Shown one piece after another: positions 33,546 through 46,452 of a stretch of 64,000 nt of DNA; the first letter of the stretch is position 1; every line of letters begins with the position of its first letter. The stretch lies in the NCBI GenBank assembly GCA_030549775.1, contig CM060173.1:35277110-35341109 (forward strand), in the 5' to 3' direction. The position numbers and the translations under genes are program-made. The notes under the pieces were generated by a model. That model searched no databases. It was not told the DNA's origin and worked only from the letters and a program-made list of their open reading frames with translations. Source of the DNA: Tamarix chinensis (lineage: Eukaryota; Streptophyta; Magnoliopsida; Caryophyllales; Tamaricaceae).

Positions 33546-34800
33546 CTACATACTATATACTTCCACCATCACAATACTTCACTCTTCATCTCTTTTGTTG
33601 AGAGGTGGAACCCATAGACCAACAATTTCTACCATTCATTTGGTGAGATGACAATTACCCTACATGACATTATTTATATTATGGATCTTATTTATAATGG
33701 GTATGAGTGTATTAGCTAGTATTTTTCTAATGATGGTAATGTGGTAGAGCTTATGATCAATGTGGGGTGAACTTGAGGAGTTAGTTAAGTCACCCTTTGT
33801 GAAGGGTAGTACGATAGCATTCGATGATATTTTTTAAGCTTACAACTGATCATATTGAGGATAATGAGTCTTATACCCAATTTTATATATGGTACCTACT
33901 ATCTTGCATGCTTTTTGTAGATAAGTCCAACAACCGTGCTCCATTATCAATACTTAGATTAGTAGCTAATCTGAGTAAGTTAAATGATTGAGTCATTAGA
34001 GTTAAGACTTTAGCGTATTTACATAGGCAACTTAGGATAGAATCTAAGATTATATGGAAGCAAATAGGTGATTGCATGACACTTTTAGAGGTAATTATTT
34101 ATGGATAATAACTAGTTAAAAAGTAGTTTACTCATTACTTTAATTGTTTATATACATGTTATAATTGTGCACAAGCCTGTATTTATAATTATTTCCTATG
34201 CTTTTGGTGGAATTATTCTCATACATATAATCCATCATGCAATACCACTTCAGATGCTTCCTTTTGAATCCATGGATGACCTAATTCAATATAGAAGGCA
34301 ACTAGATTCTCTAAGAGCCTAGCAGGTGGGTGTTATACTTTTGTTGAAGGGCTTTTAATTATAGTTATTTGTAGTAACTTATATTAATATTATTTTATAT
34401 GATTTTGTTGGTTAACTTCTTATTGTTCGACTAAAATCTAAGTATGAATCTCGAGTCAACTAACTAAGGTGACTTGTGCTTTATGGATGTTGTGGAGCCT
34501 TACATGCCAGATCGAGCTCCCTGGTAGTTTGGCTACTCCCATCTCATCTCAATTCCTCCTATCGTTCTACCAATAGATTTTATTAGAGTGCATATATTAA
34601 GAACTATAAGTATATTTACTCTAGTTGTACACCATTTTGACCACACCACCAACTAGACTTTAGCTCATAGTTTCATTGATCAACATATCAGCATAGTGTC
34701 TTAGTTTACTACCTTCATTGGTATCATCCTTAGACCCACCCAGTAGTCCATCCTTCAAATTCCATAGAGATATGGCGAAGCACATTACTGATAAGGACTT
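33546..34800 (+). pseudogene. Plant mobile domain (PMD, PF10536-type) pseudogene
   Basis: Blocks in successive frames match the PMD ('aminotransferase-like, plant mobile domain') found in MAIN/MAIL proteins and in MULE- and gypsy-borne copies. Block 1 (33546-33760) reads SLFISFVERWNP, stop, TNNFYHSFGEMTITLHDI. Block 2 (33773-34095) reads SPFVKGSTIAFDDIF, then CMLFVDKSNNR, LAYLHRQLRI and IGDCMTLLEV. Block 3 (about 34240-34325) ends YRRQLDSLRA. Block 4 (about 34480-34600) has VEPYMPDRAPW and FGYSHLISIPP. Stops and frame changes occur throughout. Gaps between blocks look like introns. Host-gene versus transposon origin is undecided. Confidence 0.75.
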
Positions 34801-36198
34801 TAGCGATGAAGAAGGAAATAGAGGACCTATTATGAGAATTATCATAGACATGAGGAGTAGAGGAAAATAAGTGCCATTGAGTTAGAACACCTATAATCTT
34901 TCCATTAGTGAGTATGCTAACATGTTCTTGACATACATTTCACTCATCACTCGTAATCATGTTCCAATCTCCTACAATCATTAGAAGTAAGTTGCAAAAG
35001 ATCATAAGGAACATATTTGGCAAGACGTGATGGTAAATTATATATTCTATTTGTTATATTTTAATATATTACATGTCATTAATTAACATACAATGACATT
35101 GGCATATATATTTGTGTTTTACTATGTAGAGAGTCTTCATCATCCCAAAGGAGAAGAAGAAGTGACTTTTTAGACATTGTGGTGAACATCTATGAACATT
35201 TAGAGCACATTTGGTGAATAAAAAAAAATGTATAGAATGAGGGATGGTGGTTTACGCACGAAGACCTCCAAGCATTATGGGTTTATTGATCAAGAAAGTT
35301 GGGACCAGTTCATTGTATATCGTTGCTTAGAGGAGTTTAAGATATTTGTTGACTAACAATTATGATTTATGATTAAGAATACACAAATTGATATTTAAAT
35401 AATTGATCGTACATATTTTCTCTATAATATAGGAGAAAAGTGTCAGAAATAAAGAAATTGCAAAGGGCAATGTATACTACCATAATATCGCTTGAAAAGG
35501 CTATGCATGCCTAGAAGAAGAGTTGGTGTGACCTTTTGATTAATGTGTTCACATTATAATGTTTAGAGTGTTATAATCATCTATGCTCATGTAATTATGT
35601 ATTCTTTCAGAATTATAGCTCCTAGCTGAGGACAATGATCCATGTACCTTATCTATTAATACTGGTACATTATAAAAGAAGGCTAGAACAATAAAAGAAG
35701 GATATATTAATAAAGATGTACATAACACTGGCAAAAGAATTGTAAGGTTATCCCTACCCATAGTTATTTTTGTTATTAGAACAAATAAATCATGATATTA
35801 TGTTTATTTATATATGACAGGATGAACTTGAGATGTCAGATGCTATAAAGTGTTTAGATCAATATAACATTGTGTATTAATTGATGGAAATTGATGAACA
35901 CCTTGGAAGACATAGGGGTCTTGGGTTAGGGGTTATGAGAATAAGCATTTGGGGTCGATCTCGTGGACCTTGAAACACCCATGACCAAGTCTCCTTGTAC
36001 AAAAATTAAATCAAGCATTTGAATAGATGACCACAATGGAGAAAGAGTTAGCATCCATCAAATCTTAAGGGTTTAAGCCATCCAATTTAGTTGCACATGA
36101 TCCGCTTCACATACCCAATGTAAATAGCGTTAGAGATGGGTGCGAAGCTAATACACATTTTTCTTCTCTTGTTGAGGTAAGCATATTTTACTATGAAT

Positions 36199-36243
<45 letters not shown>

Positions 36244-36959
36244 TTCAACTTACTAATTAACAACACTATTATACTTATCTTGTAGGGTTTGTATAAATGT
36301 GATTTAGTAGATAATGACCCTTTAATTATTTTGGCAAATGGAAGGGTACGCATCTCCCATGGTACCAAAATGTTGATGGTCCATGGGTCTATCTTGGTGC
36401 AAATTGCAGGCCCGTATATATTAACATTCTAATAAATGGAGATGGACCCTTGCCATATTATAAAGAAGGCAATGAGGTAGCAACAATGTTGGAATCTTCG
36501 TGTCTTGGCTCATAAACAAGATTCATCTTACAACTAAAGAGGTAATTACATCCTCCATCCATATTAACACAAACACATTACACATTATTTATACCTTATT
36601 AATGTATATATGAAAATTACATTGTGTTTATTACTATAAATTGAGAGATTGGAAAATAATAAGGCTCCTAAGTCAAAGGAAAAGAAAAATACTAGTGGAA
36701 GGAGTAAACAAAAGAGAGTAAAATAAAATAGGCACCGAGAAAGGAAAGTGAGCAAGATTAGAAAAATCAGTAGCCCCATAGAAGATTCTATTTAAAATTA
36801 AATATTTTTATTCTAATGAATACTCATTTTAGATCTTAATTTAATCTAAAATGGGTATTTCATTACAATATATTTATTATTATTAAATACTTAATATAAA
36901 ATATGTAAAATAGAGGAGAAATTTTTCCACCCCTATTACTCCCATACCAAACAAGTCCA
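34801..36959 (+). other. Possible continuation of the PMD unit, otherwise unassigned
   Basis: AT-rich, with short readable pieces such as LVAHDPLHIPNVNSVRDGCE near 36090 and LGANCRPVYINILINGDGPL near 36395-36455. The latter loosely resembles C-terminal parts of plant transposon-associated proteins (En/Spm type). No complete domain is visible and assignment is weak. Confidence 0.25.
36201..36239. repeat. (AT)n microsatellite
   Basis: About 19 AT units. Confidence 0.98.
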
Positions 36960-37626
36960 GGCATAAAAAACACCCTCCTCCTTAATGCAATTAATCATTT
37001 CCCATTCATGTAAGAATAAACTCTTATAAATCTTGGGTGATTGTATGTAATCACAATGAGATGGTTTCAACTTACATTTCTTCTTATCTTTAATCACAAC
37101 ATATTAATTAGTTATACCATCATGAGTTACATTTTTATCATATTTCCATGGTATTTCTAGAAAAATACCACAAGCATCCATAGGAAAAACTTTACATAAT
37201 ACCTCATCATGGTAATCACTAATATGAAAAGTAATTAAGATTTATTTAGTCACCTTAGCTCCTTTTCTTTATTAGGCTATTGTAGTGAATATGTTTTAGG
37301 ATGTGTACTAATCACTAGCCCTAGTTTTTTGACCATTTTTTCACTATAAACATTATTACATGAACCACAATCTATAATAACCCTAAAAACCATATATCAA
37401 ATTTAACTCTTAATTTTAAAACATTCATCCCTTTGTGTAGATTGATCATTAGGCTGTATTTGTATTACCTTCGAAGAATAAAACAAGGATTTCCATCCTA
37501 TTCATACATATTTATGACCTCATCATTAGATTCTATTTCTAGTTCATCATAACAACGCTAATTTTTTAATTCGAAAGTTTCATTTTTAAGACAATATGAA
37601 AGCATTTGAAATACAAAATTAGGGAA
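36960..37626 (-). pseudogene. gypsy gag-protease fragment
   Basis: Read on the minus strand this gives an acidic Gag tail, then VIIDCGSCNNVYSEKMVKKL. It continues with THPKTYSLQ, SDYHDEVLCKVFPMDACGIF and THDGITN, the retropepsin-like region between gag and RT. Stops interrupt it. It ends abruptly at 37626, where a long LTR-like repeat begins. It is closely related to the fragment at 56430-56882. Confidence 0.75.
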
Positions 37627-40304
37627 TGTTACACCCATATCAACTATAACGGAGGTATGATTATCACCTAAACCTCGCTTAATACAAGGAAAAATGGAAC
37701 ATGGAACAAAAGAGTGTATGATCATAATCATAATGTGACAATACAGGAAAATAAATATTAAATGATATTATAAATAGAAAGAACTTGATAGTTTTACAAA
37801 ATCAAATATAGGAAATCAAGCCAAGAGTTTAAATAATCAGAAATACAGAAAAATCCCCACAAAGTGGACAAAATACTAATAATAGGTTAGCCTAACTCTT
37901 TGGCACAACCATAAACCTTAAACCCCAAGAAATGACTAGCTAATAGCTCACATCATCACCCTCTACATACTATAACTAAGAGTCATAATCCTATAAATCA
38001 TACTTTACTCCCTGGACCAGAAGCTAGGTCATTATAGTGACCACATAAGTGTAATATCAGTATAATGAAGTATTGGTGAAACATACTACCTAAAACATGG
38101 TAAGGCTCTTGCAACACCTTAAAGTTATATAACAACATGGTAATATCATATCAATATAACTCGGGTGCAATATGGCATGCCTACATCTAAATTATAATTG
38201 TATAGAAATTCCTCCTTTAGTGACCACAAAATTTTTGATTAATAAGATAGTTCATTTGACCACACCCAATTCTCCACCATGAATAAAATTTACGACAGCA
38301 CAAATAATTATAATGAGATACCACACTCATCACACAAAGTCAGGATACATTGAATGGGATTTCTTCAGGGATACCATACACACCACACATTGAGTGCACC
38401 TACCATAAATCAAGATAGCACACCCACCACATGTGGTCAAAGTACACCAAGGGGACTTGTACTAGGATACCCCACCCACTACACATTCAATTTGCACAAC
38501 TAAGCCATAGAGTTTCTTATCTAGACAAGTTAATTGGTTTTTCCTAGCCAATCAAAGGGTTGAAACAAAAACCAACCATAACTTACCTATAAAGAAATAA
38601 TTAATTAGTTTACCTTACAAGTCAACTATTTTAGGAATGAGTTGAAACTTTTAGCACAAACTAGCTGATGGGTTCAAATAGAGAACACAAAAGTTATCAT
38701 AGAAAAAATAATATATTGGTTAGGTTAATCATTTAAATATTCTAAACACCATTTGATTTGTTTTTTCTGACTAGTCAATTAGTCTACACACAAATAACAT
38801 ACTTAAGAATTCTAAAAATGATTTGGACTCCAACTACCACACACAACATACCCATATCATAACCATTGTAGAAACTAATATTAGACATGCCTAAATACTA
38901 TAGCATGCTACATTTTCAAAGAAATATCAAAACATTCACAAAAGTCCATATGTCCTAAACTTTATTTAACTTATGGCATGAACCATTAGAATAATAGTAC
39001 TACCATCACTACCACATAATAATGTGAAAATTAAAAATTTCAACCTATACTATTTCATATACTCATTCACACCACACCTTAATGCAAGAATGATTTACTT
39101 AGAATATCTTAATAAACCACACTACGTATGAAACTTCTACTAAAAAGCCCAAATTGTGGAAACCTTAAAGAGAAAATCAAAGTTCCATAAAATATTGTTA
39201 AAAATCATAAAAACAAGAATAAGCATGAAATTGTGAAAAACAATACAAATACACCACCTCCAAAGTGGACTTCTAGGAAAAATAGTTATATACTCAATAT
39301 TTTCCTAATTCTTACCCTTTCTTTCTTAAAGGAAGAACAAATAAGAGTTTGAGAAATGTTTAAGATAGGAAAGGGATATTATAAATGAAGAACCTAAAAG
39401 GGGAAAAATTGGAACTCAAGAAAGGAGGAAAATAGGGAAATTTGGTAGGAAAGAGAAAATGAGGGTAAATGTTAGTTAAGGCTATTAGTATACCTATGAT
39501 CCATATGGAAAATAAGGGGAAAGAGGTATAAAATCAAAAGTCTAATTATTCCACTTGAATTCAACTAATGTAGGTGAGATTTACCAGAGAATTGGATAAA
39601 TTCTCCTAGGGCTTACCTAATTAATGTTAAAATAATGCAAGTTAATGCACCATAGAAAAATTCAATCATAAGAAGGGAAAAGGGATAGAATGACATGGGA
39701 AATAAATCCTTAGGCACTAAAGTGATTCTTTGAGAAGGATATCATCTATCTAGGGTTGCATAGAAGAGAAGGTTACAAAGGCATGCGATTAGCCTCCATT
39801 TGTTACCAACTCAAGCTTTCTAATATGTTTGAGACAAGAAAAGTCTCAAATTAATGATCAAAAGTAACCAAGGTGTTTAAAAACCAATTAGAGCTTGATT
39901 ATAAAGATTCAAGAGTGTAGGAAGAATTTTCCTAGAAAAATCATATTTAGAAATCATATAGGTTAGGCAAAATGGTTAACCCTTTGGTGCACCTATTAAC
40001 TTGTTTCAATCTAATTAATCATTTTCTTAGAATAGTCAACCCGTTTCCTTGAAACAAAACCTTGTTTGAAAAATTATAGGTAAGTTAATTAGTTTATAGA
40101 ACCTTGTTTTTTATGCAACTAAAAAATCACTTTCTTCCTTACTTTTTTTAACTTTTCCAAATCCATTTTCAAACCTTATCTAAAATAAATTTCCAAATCA
40201 ATATGAAACATCATCAAAAACCTTATAAAGCACATGAATTTTCACACTTTATAGAATTTAAATTTATTGGATATTATACTACTACCCCCTTAATAGAGGT
40301 TACA
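37627..40304 (+). mobile_element. Possible long LTR-like repeat (TGTTACACCC...GGTTACA)
   Basis: It begins TGTTACACCC right after the broken protease fragment. A plausible end, GAGGTTACA, occurs at 40304. A short tandem pattern around 'accacac..cacacatt' lies at 38310-38490, at the place where the solo LTRs carry their arrays. Flanks do not form a matching 5-bp duplication (gggaa against ttcct), so limits and nature are tentative. About 0.9 kb (38.5-39.4 kb) is repeated at 49.4-50.4 kb. Confidence 0.35.
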
Positions 40305-40638
40305 TTCCTAAAGCCCAATGCCAAAATCAATCAATATTATTTGATAAATTACTAAGGCATATGTCCATTTAATAAAATGATAAAAAATTTTTTTTACTAC
40401 CTACATAAAATAAAAGAATTCACCAATTGATAACATAACTACAAGAATAAATTAGGATACTTCACATGAATCTCCTCCTTAACCTCCTTAGCTAATGGAC
40501 CTTAACGAGGGGAACAATATTCATACTTGTCTCTCTGATCTTTATGGAAAAAATGCTCCTTGATTATTCTTCATATGTTAGAAACTTTTCAAGATATAAT
40601 ATCTTTTGATGATATGCAAATGATCTACTTCATACTTC
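40305..40638. other. Short unassigned junction next to the truncated element 2
   Basis: AT-rich, with broken coding-like strings on the minus strand. Identity with the gypsy family stops at about 40640. No LTR is seen here. Confidence 0.4.
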
Positions 40639-43200
40639 CTAAACTGAAATTTGTTGACTTACAGATTCATGCAATTTCTTCATCTTTTCTACACGAGACT
40701 CAGCATCAAAGTTATGTAATTTAGAACTAGGTAAAGGAATCAAATCAAGTGGAGTTAAGGGATTAAAACCATATACAATTTCAAAAGGTGTTTTCTTAGT
40801 TGTAGAATGTAAAGTCCTATTATAAGTAAATTCTAGCTGTGGTAATATAGCTTCCCATTGCCTAAGAATCTTCCCAAGTACAGCTATTAACATGTTACCT
40901 ACAGTCCTATTTACTACTTCTGTTTGTCCATTAGTTTGAGGATCAAAAGTAGTTGAAAATAAAAGTTTAGTCCCTAACTTACCCCATAATAATTTCCAAA
41001 AATGACTTAAAAACTTAACATCCCTATCAGATACTATGGTTCGGGGTACACTATATAATTTAACTATGTGTGAAAAGAATAAGTCTACCATAGTCACAGC
41101 ATCATTAGTTTTAATACAAGGTATGAAACGTGCCATTTTACTAAATCTATCTACTACAACCATGATAGAATCCTTAGCCTTATTGGTTCTAGGCAATTCC
41201 AAAACAAAATCTAAAGAAATATCAGCCCATGGCTGGGTAGGAATTAGTAATGGAGTATGCAACCCAAATGGTTTAGAGGTGCACTTAGCATGTTTACAAG
41301 CCACATAATTCACACAATACTTTAATACATCCTTTTTAATATGAGGCCAATAAAAAGGATCAAATAATACATCCAAAGTCTTTTGAAAACCTAAATGTGT
41401 CATTAAACCACCATTATGTGCCTCTTGGATTAATAACCCTCTATATGAACAATTGGGTATACAAAACCTATTTTCCCTAAACAAATATCCATCAAAAATA
41501 TAATATTTTCCTTGGGCAGTAGTTTCACAATTATTATATAATTCCTTAAAATCATGATCCTTAGCATATAAAACTTTAATATGAGAAAACCCCAATAAAG
41601 TTGCATCTACTGTATTTAATAAAACATATCTGCTAGATATGACATCCGCAACTACATTATCACCTCCTTTCTTATATTGAATCACATAAGGAAAACTCTC
41701 AATAAATTATATCCATATATCCTGCCTTCTATTCAATTTTGATTGACTTTTTAAATGTTTTATAGCTTCTTGATCAGTATTAATAACAAATTCATAATGT
41801 TACCACACTTCCAAAGCTCTTACTAAAGCAAACAATTCTTTTTCATAAGTAGAATAATTTAAGGTACTACCACTTAACTTCTCACTAAAATAAGCTATGG
41901 GTGTACCCTCTTGAGAAAGAACAGCCCCAATTCCCAAACCTGAAGCATCACAATCAAGTTCAAACATTTTTTCAAAGTCTGGGAGAACTAATACAGGAGC
42001 TTGTGTTAATTTTTCCTTAAGAGTTTCAAAATATTTCTGTTGTTCTAACTCCAATTTAAATCCACTTTCCTTTTTAGTAACTGTAGTTAAAGGTGTTGCT
42101 AAAGTACTAAAGTTCTTACCAAACCTACGATAAAAAGAACACAGTCCATGAAAACTTCTAACTTCCGTCACTAATCTACGTATAGGCCATTCTTGTATTA
42201 CCTTAACCTTATTCTTATCAACAGATATTCCATCCTTACTAATTAAAAATCCTAAGAATACTACAATTTCTAAGCAAAACCTTGACTTAGCTAGATTAGC
42301 ATACAATTTCTCTTCCTTAAATACATCCAAAATGATCCTCAAATATCTCAAGTGTTCTTCCATAGATTTATTGTAAATAAGTCTGTCATCAAAATATACA
42401 ACTACAAACTTCCTAATAAAATTTCTAAGCTCATGGTTCATAAGTCGCATAAAATTACTTGGAGCATTGGATAACCCAAATGGCATAACTAACCACTTAT
42501 ATAACCCAAAATTGGTTTTAAAGGTTGTTTTCCACTCATCTCCTAGTTTCATCCTAATTTGATGATATCCACTCTTCAAGTTTATTTTAGAAAACACTAC
42601 AACTCCATGTAAAAGATCTAACATCTCATCTAACCTAGGTATAGGATACCTATACTTAATTGTTATTTTGTTTACAATCCTACTATCTATACACATCCTC
42701 TAACTCCCATCCTTTTTTGGAACTAAAAGAACTGGTACAGCACAAGGACTCATTGATTCCCTAATATAACCTTTACTTAATAACTCAGAAACTTGTTTCT
42801 TTAACTCTTTGATCTCCTCTAGATTAGCCCTATAAGCAGGCCTGTTGGGAATGAAAGCCCCTGGTATAAAATCTATTTGATATTCTACGCCCCTTAATGG
42901 AGGTAATCCATGGGGATTTTCCTCAAGAAATAATTCAGTATATTCCTCTAATAATTCCCTAACATTATCATGTATAGTCTTAATTAAGTCTGCATGACAC
43001 TCATAACATTCTTTATACACCATTAGATACACACTTGCACTTTGACTCACAACCCTTTCAACCTCACTCTTCTTAGCATAAAACCTAGATGATTTCTTAA
43101 GCCCACTTGAACAAGTTCTAGCATCTATGTTCTGCTTAGTTAACTCCTTATAATTAGACTTTATTTTAACTTGATCATCATAGATTTCCTTTGGGGTCAT
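40639..43200 (-). pseudogene. pol pseudogene of element 2 (RT-RH-IN)
   Basis: One reading frame broken by stops at 42697-42699 (Trp lost in DGSWRM), 41797-41799 and about 41706. Reverse transcriptase keeps the YFDD catalytic box, though the following Ile is Arg (YFDDRLIY). RNase H has [17 protein letters not shown] and [12 protein letters not shown]. Integrase keeps the HHCC finger ([13 protein letters not shown]...CVNYVACKHAK). All three core acidic residues remain: DFVLELP, VSDRDVKF and NGQTEVVNR. The frame is lost after HESVSQQI, where the element is truncated. Comparison with element 1 identifies several of its disabling substitutions. Confidence 0.9.
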
Positions 43201-43592
43201 AGGTGCTAAAATAATTTTCTTATCATCCTTGTCGTGGTCTTCCTAAAAAAAGGTGAGCAGCATGCATGGGTACTATATCACACAAAACAGAGTCTTCATA
43301 TTTTTCTAACTTTAGATTTACTAAAACCTGTTGACTAACCTTAACATCTCCCAATTCATTCAACCACTAAAGCCTATATGGTTTTGGATGTTTAGTGGTT
43401 GGTAATCCTAACTTGGATACTAATAAAATACTAGCAACATTAATATAACTTCCACTATCAATTTCCATGTTAAAACACTTGTCATTAATTAAACATCTAG
43501 TATGAAAAATATTCTCTCTTTGTACTACATTTTCTATCAGGTAATGTATTACTGTTCAAAGCCCTACGTACCACAAAAAGATCTCTACTTAC
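43201..43592 (-). pseudogene. Protease region of element 2
   Basis: A broken frame linking gag and pol. It matches the protease part of element 1 (MEIDSG/NCINVASILLVSKLGLP-like, then LLGRP), with frameshifts near 43245 and 43550 and a stop. In the family this retropepsin cleaves the Gag-Pol precursor. Confidence 0.65.
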
Positions 43593-44803
43593 TTAAAGTT
43601 CTACCTCTTCTTCTGATTCACTAATGTCACTTATTATTGTGCTGACCTCTACTTCTTCCCTTTCAGACTCATAATCTATATCCCTAGATTCTCTAATCAG
43701 AATATTTCTCCTATTAGGACACTCAAAGGCTATATGACCTAGTCCCCCACACTTAAAATACTTTATATCTCTAGCCCTGGTTGGACCACTAGCAGGGTTA
43801 GCTACAACAATTTTACTTTTATCAACTTTGTTCCCAACTCTAGCTTCATTACTTTTGCCCTTAAAGTCAAAATTTCCACTATTCTTCCAATTTCCAAAAC
43901 TATTTCCCCCAAAATTCCTTTTTACATTGTTTTTAAACCCAAGTCCAGGTGGTTTATTCTGCCTAGCTTTCCTTATTTGACTCTCTTCTAGGGTTCCATA
44001 TGGATATAATTCTACCTTATCAGCAATCTCAAAGTTCAATCCACTCAAGAACCTAGCCATAGTGACATTCTCATCTTCAACAATTCCTGTTTTAATTACT
44101 AACATTTCTTACTCCTTAAAGTATTCATCAACAGACCTATTACCCTGACTTAATGTCTACAACTTCTTATATAACTCCCTATAATAATAATTTGGAACAA
44201 ATCTCTTCCTCATTAAAGCCTTACATTCATCCCAATTCTGAGTAGGTGGTTCTCCACTCCTACGTCTAGTTAACAAAAGATTGTAATACCAAGAAGAAGA
44301 ATAGTCTGTAAACTCAACTATTGCTACCTTAATCTTCTTCTAATCTGAATAATTGTGACACTCAAAGACTAACTCTATCTTCCTTTCCCATTAAAAATAG
44401 TAATCGGGATCATTCCTTCCATTAAATCCACGTATATTAAATTTAAGATTACCTACATTCCTATCAATTGGATCTAAGTCCCTTTTCTGCCTATTAACCT
44501 GCCTAGGATGTCTATCACTATTATTAGATATCTGATCCTCTAATTCTTCTAAATTATTCAAGGGGGAATCCTATTTCTAGGTTCCATAGGAGCTCTACCT
44601 AATACTCCAGCATGTTGTTCATTTACCCTATTATTTTGTAAGTTATTAATTCTCATATCTTGTTCTCCTATTCTTCGTTCTAAATTAGCAAATAAGACAG
44701 CTAATTGGGAAGTCATTTGTTCTTGAAAGGTCCTAAGTGTTTCTAGGAGATCATTACTGAACATAGACATCGACTGATTTATAGATTGGTCGTTATCAGA
44801 CAT
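43593..44803 (-). pseudogene. gag pseudogene of element 2
   Basis: The start codon at 44803 opens MSDNDQSINQSMSMFSNDLL, homologous to element 1. The first frame breaks after 81 codons near 44558. The middle is frameshifted, and 44105-43593 is open again. The nucleocapsid knuckle reads YFKCGGLGHIAFEC: the first cysteine of the CCHC box is tyrosine, so zinc binding would be lost. An acidic Glu/Ser tail follows. Confidence 0.85.
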
Positions 44804-45551
44804 AATGGATTCTATACTATCCTATATGACTTATGATCAGGTTCAAATAATCAAATTAATCCACAATCACAGCACGCTCAAATTTAACAGATCAACAATG
44901 TCAGCAAACACTTATCACAGTTGTAGAAGAATAATCACATCACAATTATTTGTTTAAAATAATCACACTCAGAAATAGAACAATAATGAAACAACACAGA
45001 TAAGATTTCTCAGAGAGGAACGAATGTACCGTGCCAACAATTGTTGGCGGTTAAGCCGACTAAACAAGATTTGGGCCCCTCTTCTTGGAGCCTTTACCCC
45101 TTTCTTAAAGAATCGCCGGTATTGAGTTTATACCTGCACACTCAACCAATATCTTAGCATAGCATTACTCATTAAGACAGAATGATTGAGTCTTAACCAT
45201 AAGAGATAACATTGACCAAGAGAAAACAAGGATAGAGTGTACTGGATACAGGGATTATTAGCAGTTATCGCAAGAAATCAAGATTTTGACCAAACCCTAA
45301 CAGAGATAACAAATGATGAACAATTTGATCTGGAGTTTCAAGAACCCTATCATCTCGTCAGGGGTTAAAAATCTTTTCTGGGATTATAGAATCTCCATTT
45401 GCAATTATTGTAACAAGAATAATTTGATTCTTGTCAGACACAAACCCTAATATGCCAACTTACCAAATTGAGAGTTAGCAATATCAAGAACTAGAAAGAA
45501 ATAAACATAAATAAACAAAAAATGAGTTTTAAACCAAAAGCACTCAATTGT
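44804..45551 (-). other. Untranslated leader of element 2
   Basis: About 750 bases between PBS and gag. It contains the string CCAACAATTGTTGGCACGG (near 45030-45050), partly echoed in element 1 at about 885-950. No protein is encoded. Confidence 0.6.
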
Positions 45552-45552
45552 T

Positions 45553-45569
45553 CAAGGCTCTATACCAAA
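45553..45569 (-). promoter_or_regulatory. Primer-binding site of element 2, one base short
   Basis: On the minus strand TTTGGTATAGAGCCTTG follows the LTR end. It matches the initiator-Met tRNA site TGGTATCAGAGCC except for one missing C. Confidence 0.75.
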
Positions 45570-46452
45570 TGATGAAACCTTGTTGGGTTTCTAAGAAAAC
45601 ACCGGACCGTAAGTTGAGTGATGCATTCGATAGTGCAGAGAGAGACCAGTCTATGGGTTCAAATCGAAGGAAGATCAAGAAACTCAGGGCACAATTGATA
45701 ATCAACGGAAACTGAGATTTATCACAGAGATAGTGAATCAAGCAAGAAGAATTAAGCAGAGAAGAGTTTGAGCAAGAGAGAGAGTTTTGAGAGGTAGAGA
45801 GAGATTGAGAGAAAGTCCAAAGAGAGAGAGAAATAATAGCTTGCGCCAAAAATTATATTTTTGTCCAAGTTGTGTACATGCTCCGTATTCCCCCTATATA
45901 TATGTGTATACATATACCATACAAATACACACGGTGGGCCTGACCAAAATAAGCCTCACACCAATCAGCCCAATACACACACAATTATTAGTGCTGATTA
46001 TAACTACTCATCCCAAATACAAAGAATTACAATTATTCCCAAAGTAACTAATATATTACAATTAATCTCCCATCAATTAAATTATGTAGCTAATTGTGGA
46101 AATTAAGGGTTGCATAATCCATAGTCCTTCTAACCCAATTATGGGTCAGGTGGCTGACCATGCGGCCTACTTAATCCCACTAGCTATGATTAGCCGGCGA
46201 ATGCATCATATGGGAATAATAATTTTCCCTCACTGATATTAACAAAAGGAGAAACCAATTTATGCAGCAATTTCCATATCAGCAATAACAACAACCAGCA
46301 ACAATCACTCACAGCAGCCAACAACATGCTCCATTTCCATTTACGTGAGTTTTTCCTAATTATTCACAGAGTAAGAAAAATAATTATATGTACAATGCAT
46401 ATCACAACAACCAAAAAATTTATCTAAATAAAACTTATTTAGATACACATCA
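45570..46452 (-). repeat. 5' LTR of element 2 (883 bp)
   Basis: It runs TGATGTGTATC to TTTCATCA on the minus strand. It is homologous along its length to 5655-6512, including the CATATGATGCATTCGCCGG block. It has a TATA box (TATATATAGG near 45892-45906) followed by CT-rich leader sequence. Confidence 0.8.

Larger units (their letters stand above)
40639..46452 (-). mobile_element. Ty3/gypsy retrotransposon, CRM-like, element 2 (3' end missing)
   Basis: A second member of the element-1 family, on the opposite strand. It has a 5' LTR (45570-46452), a PBS, an untranslated leader (44804-45551), gag and pol. It is cut off in the integrase C-terminus at 40639, without a 3' LTR. It sits inside a gag-protease fragment of another gypsy element. 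Pol is better preserved than in element 1: one frame with three stops. Confidence 0.88.

Noticed and set aside
41036..41308. 90-codon + strand frame within element 2
   Set aside because: Antisense shadow of the integrase core.
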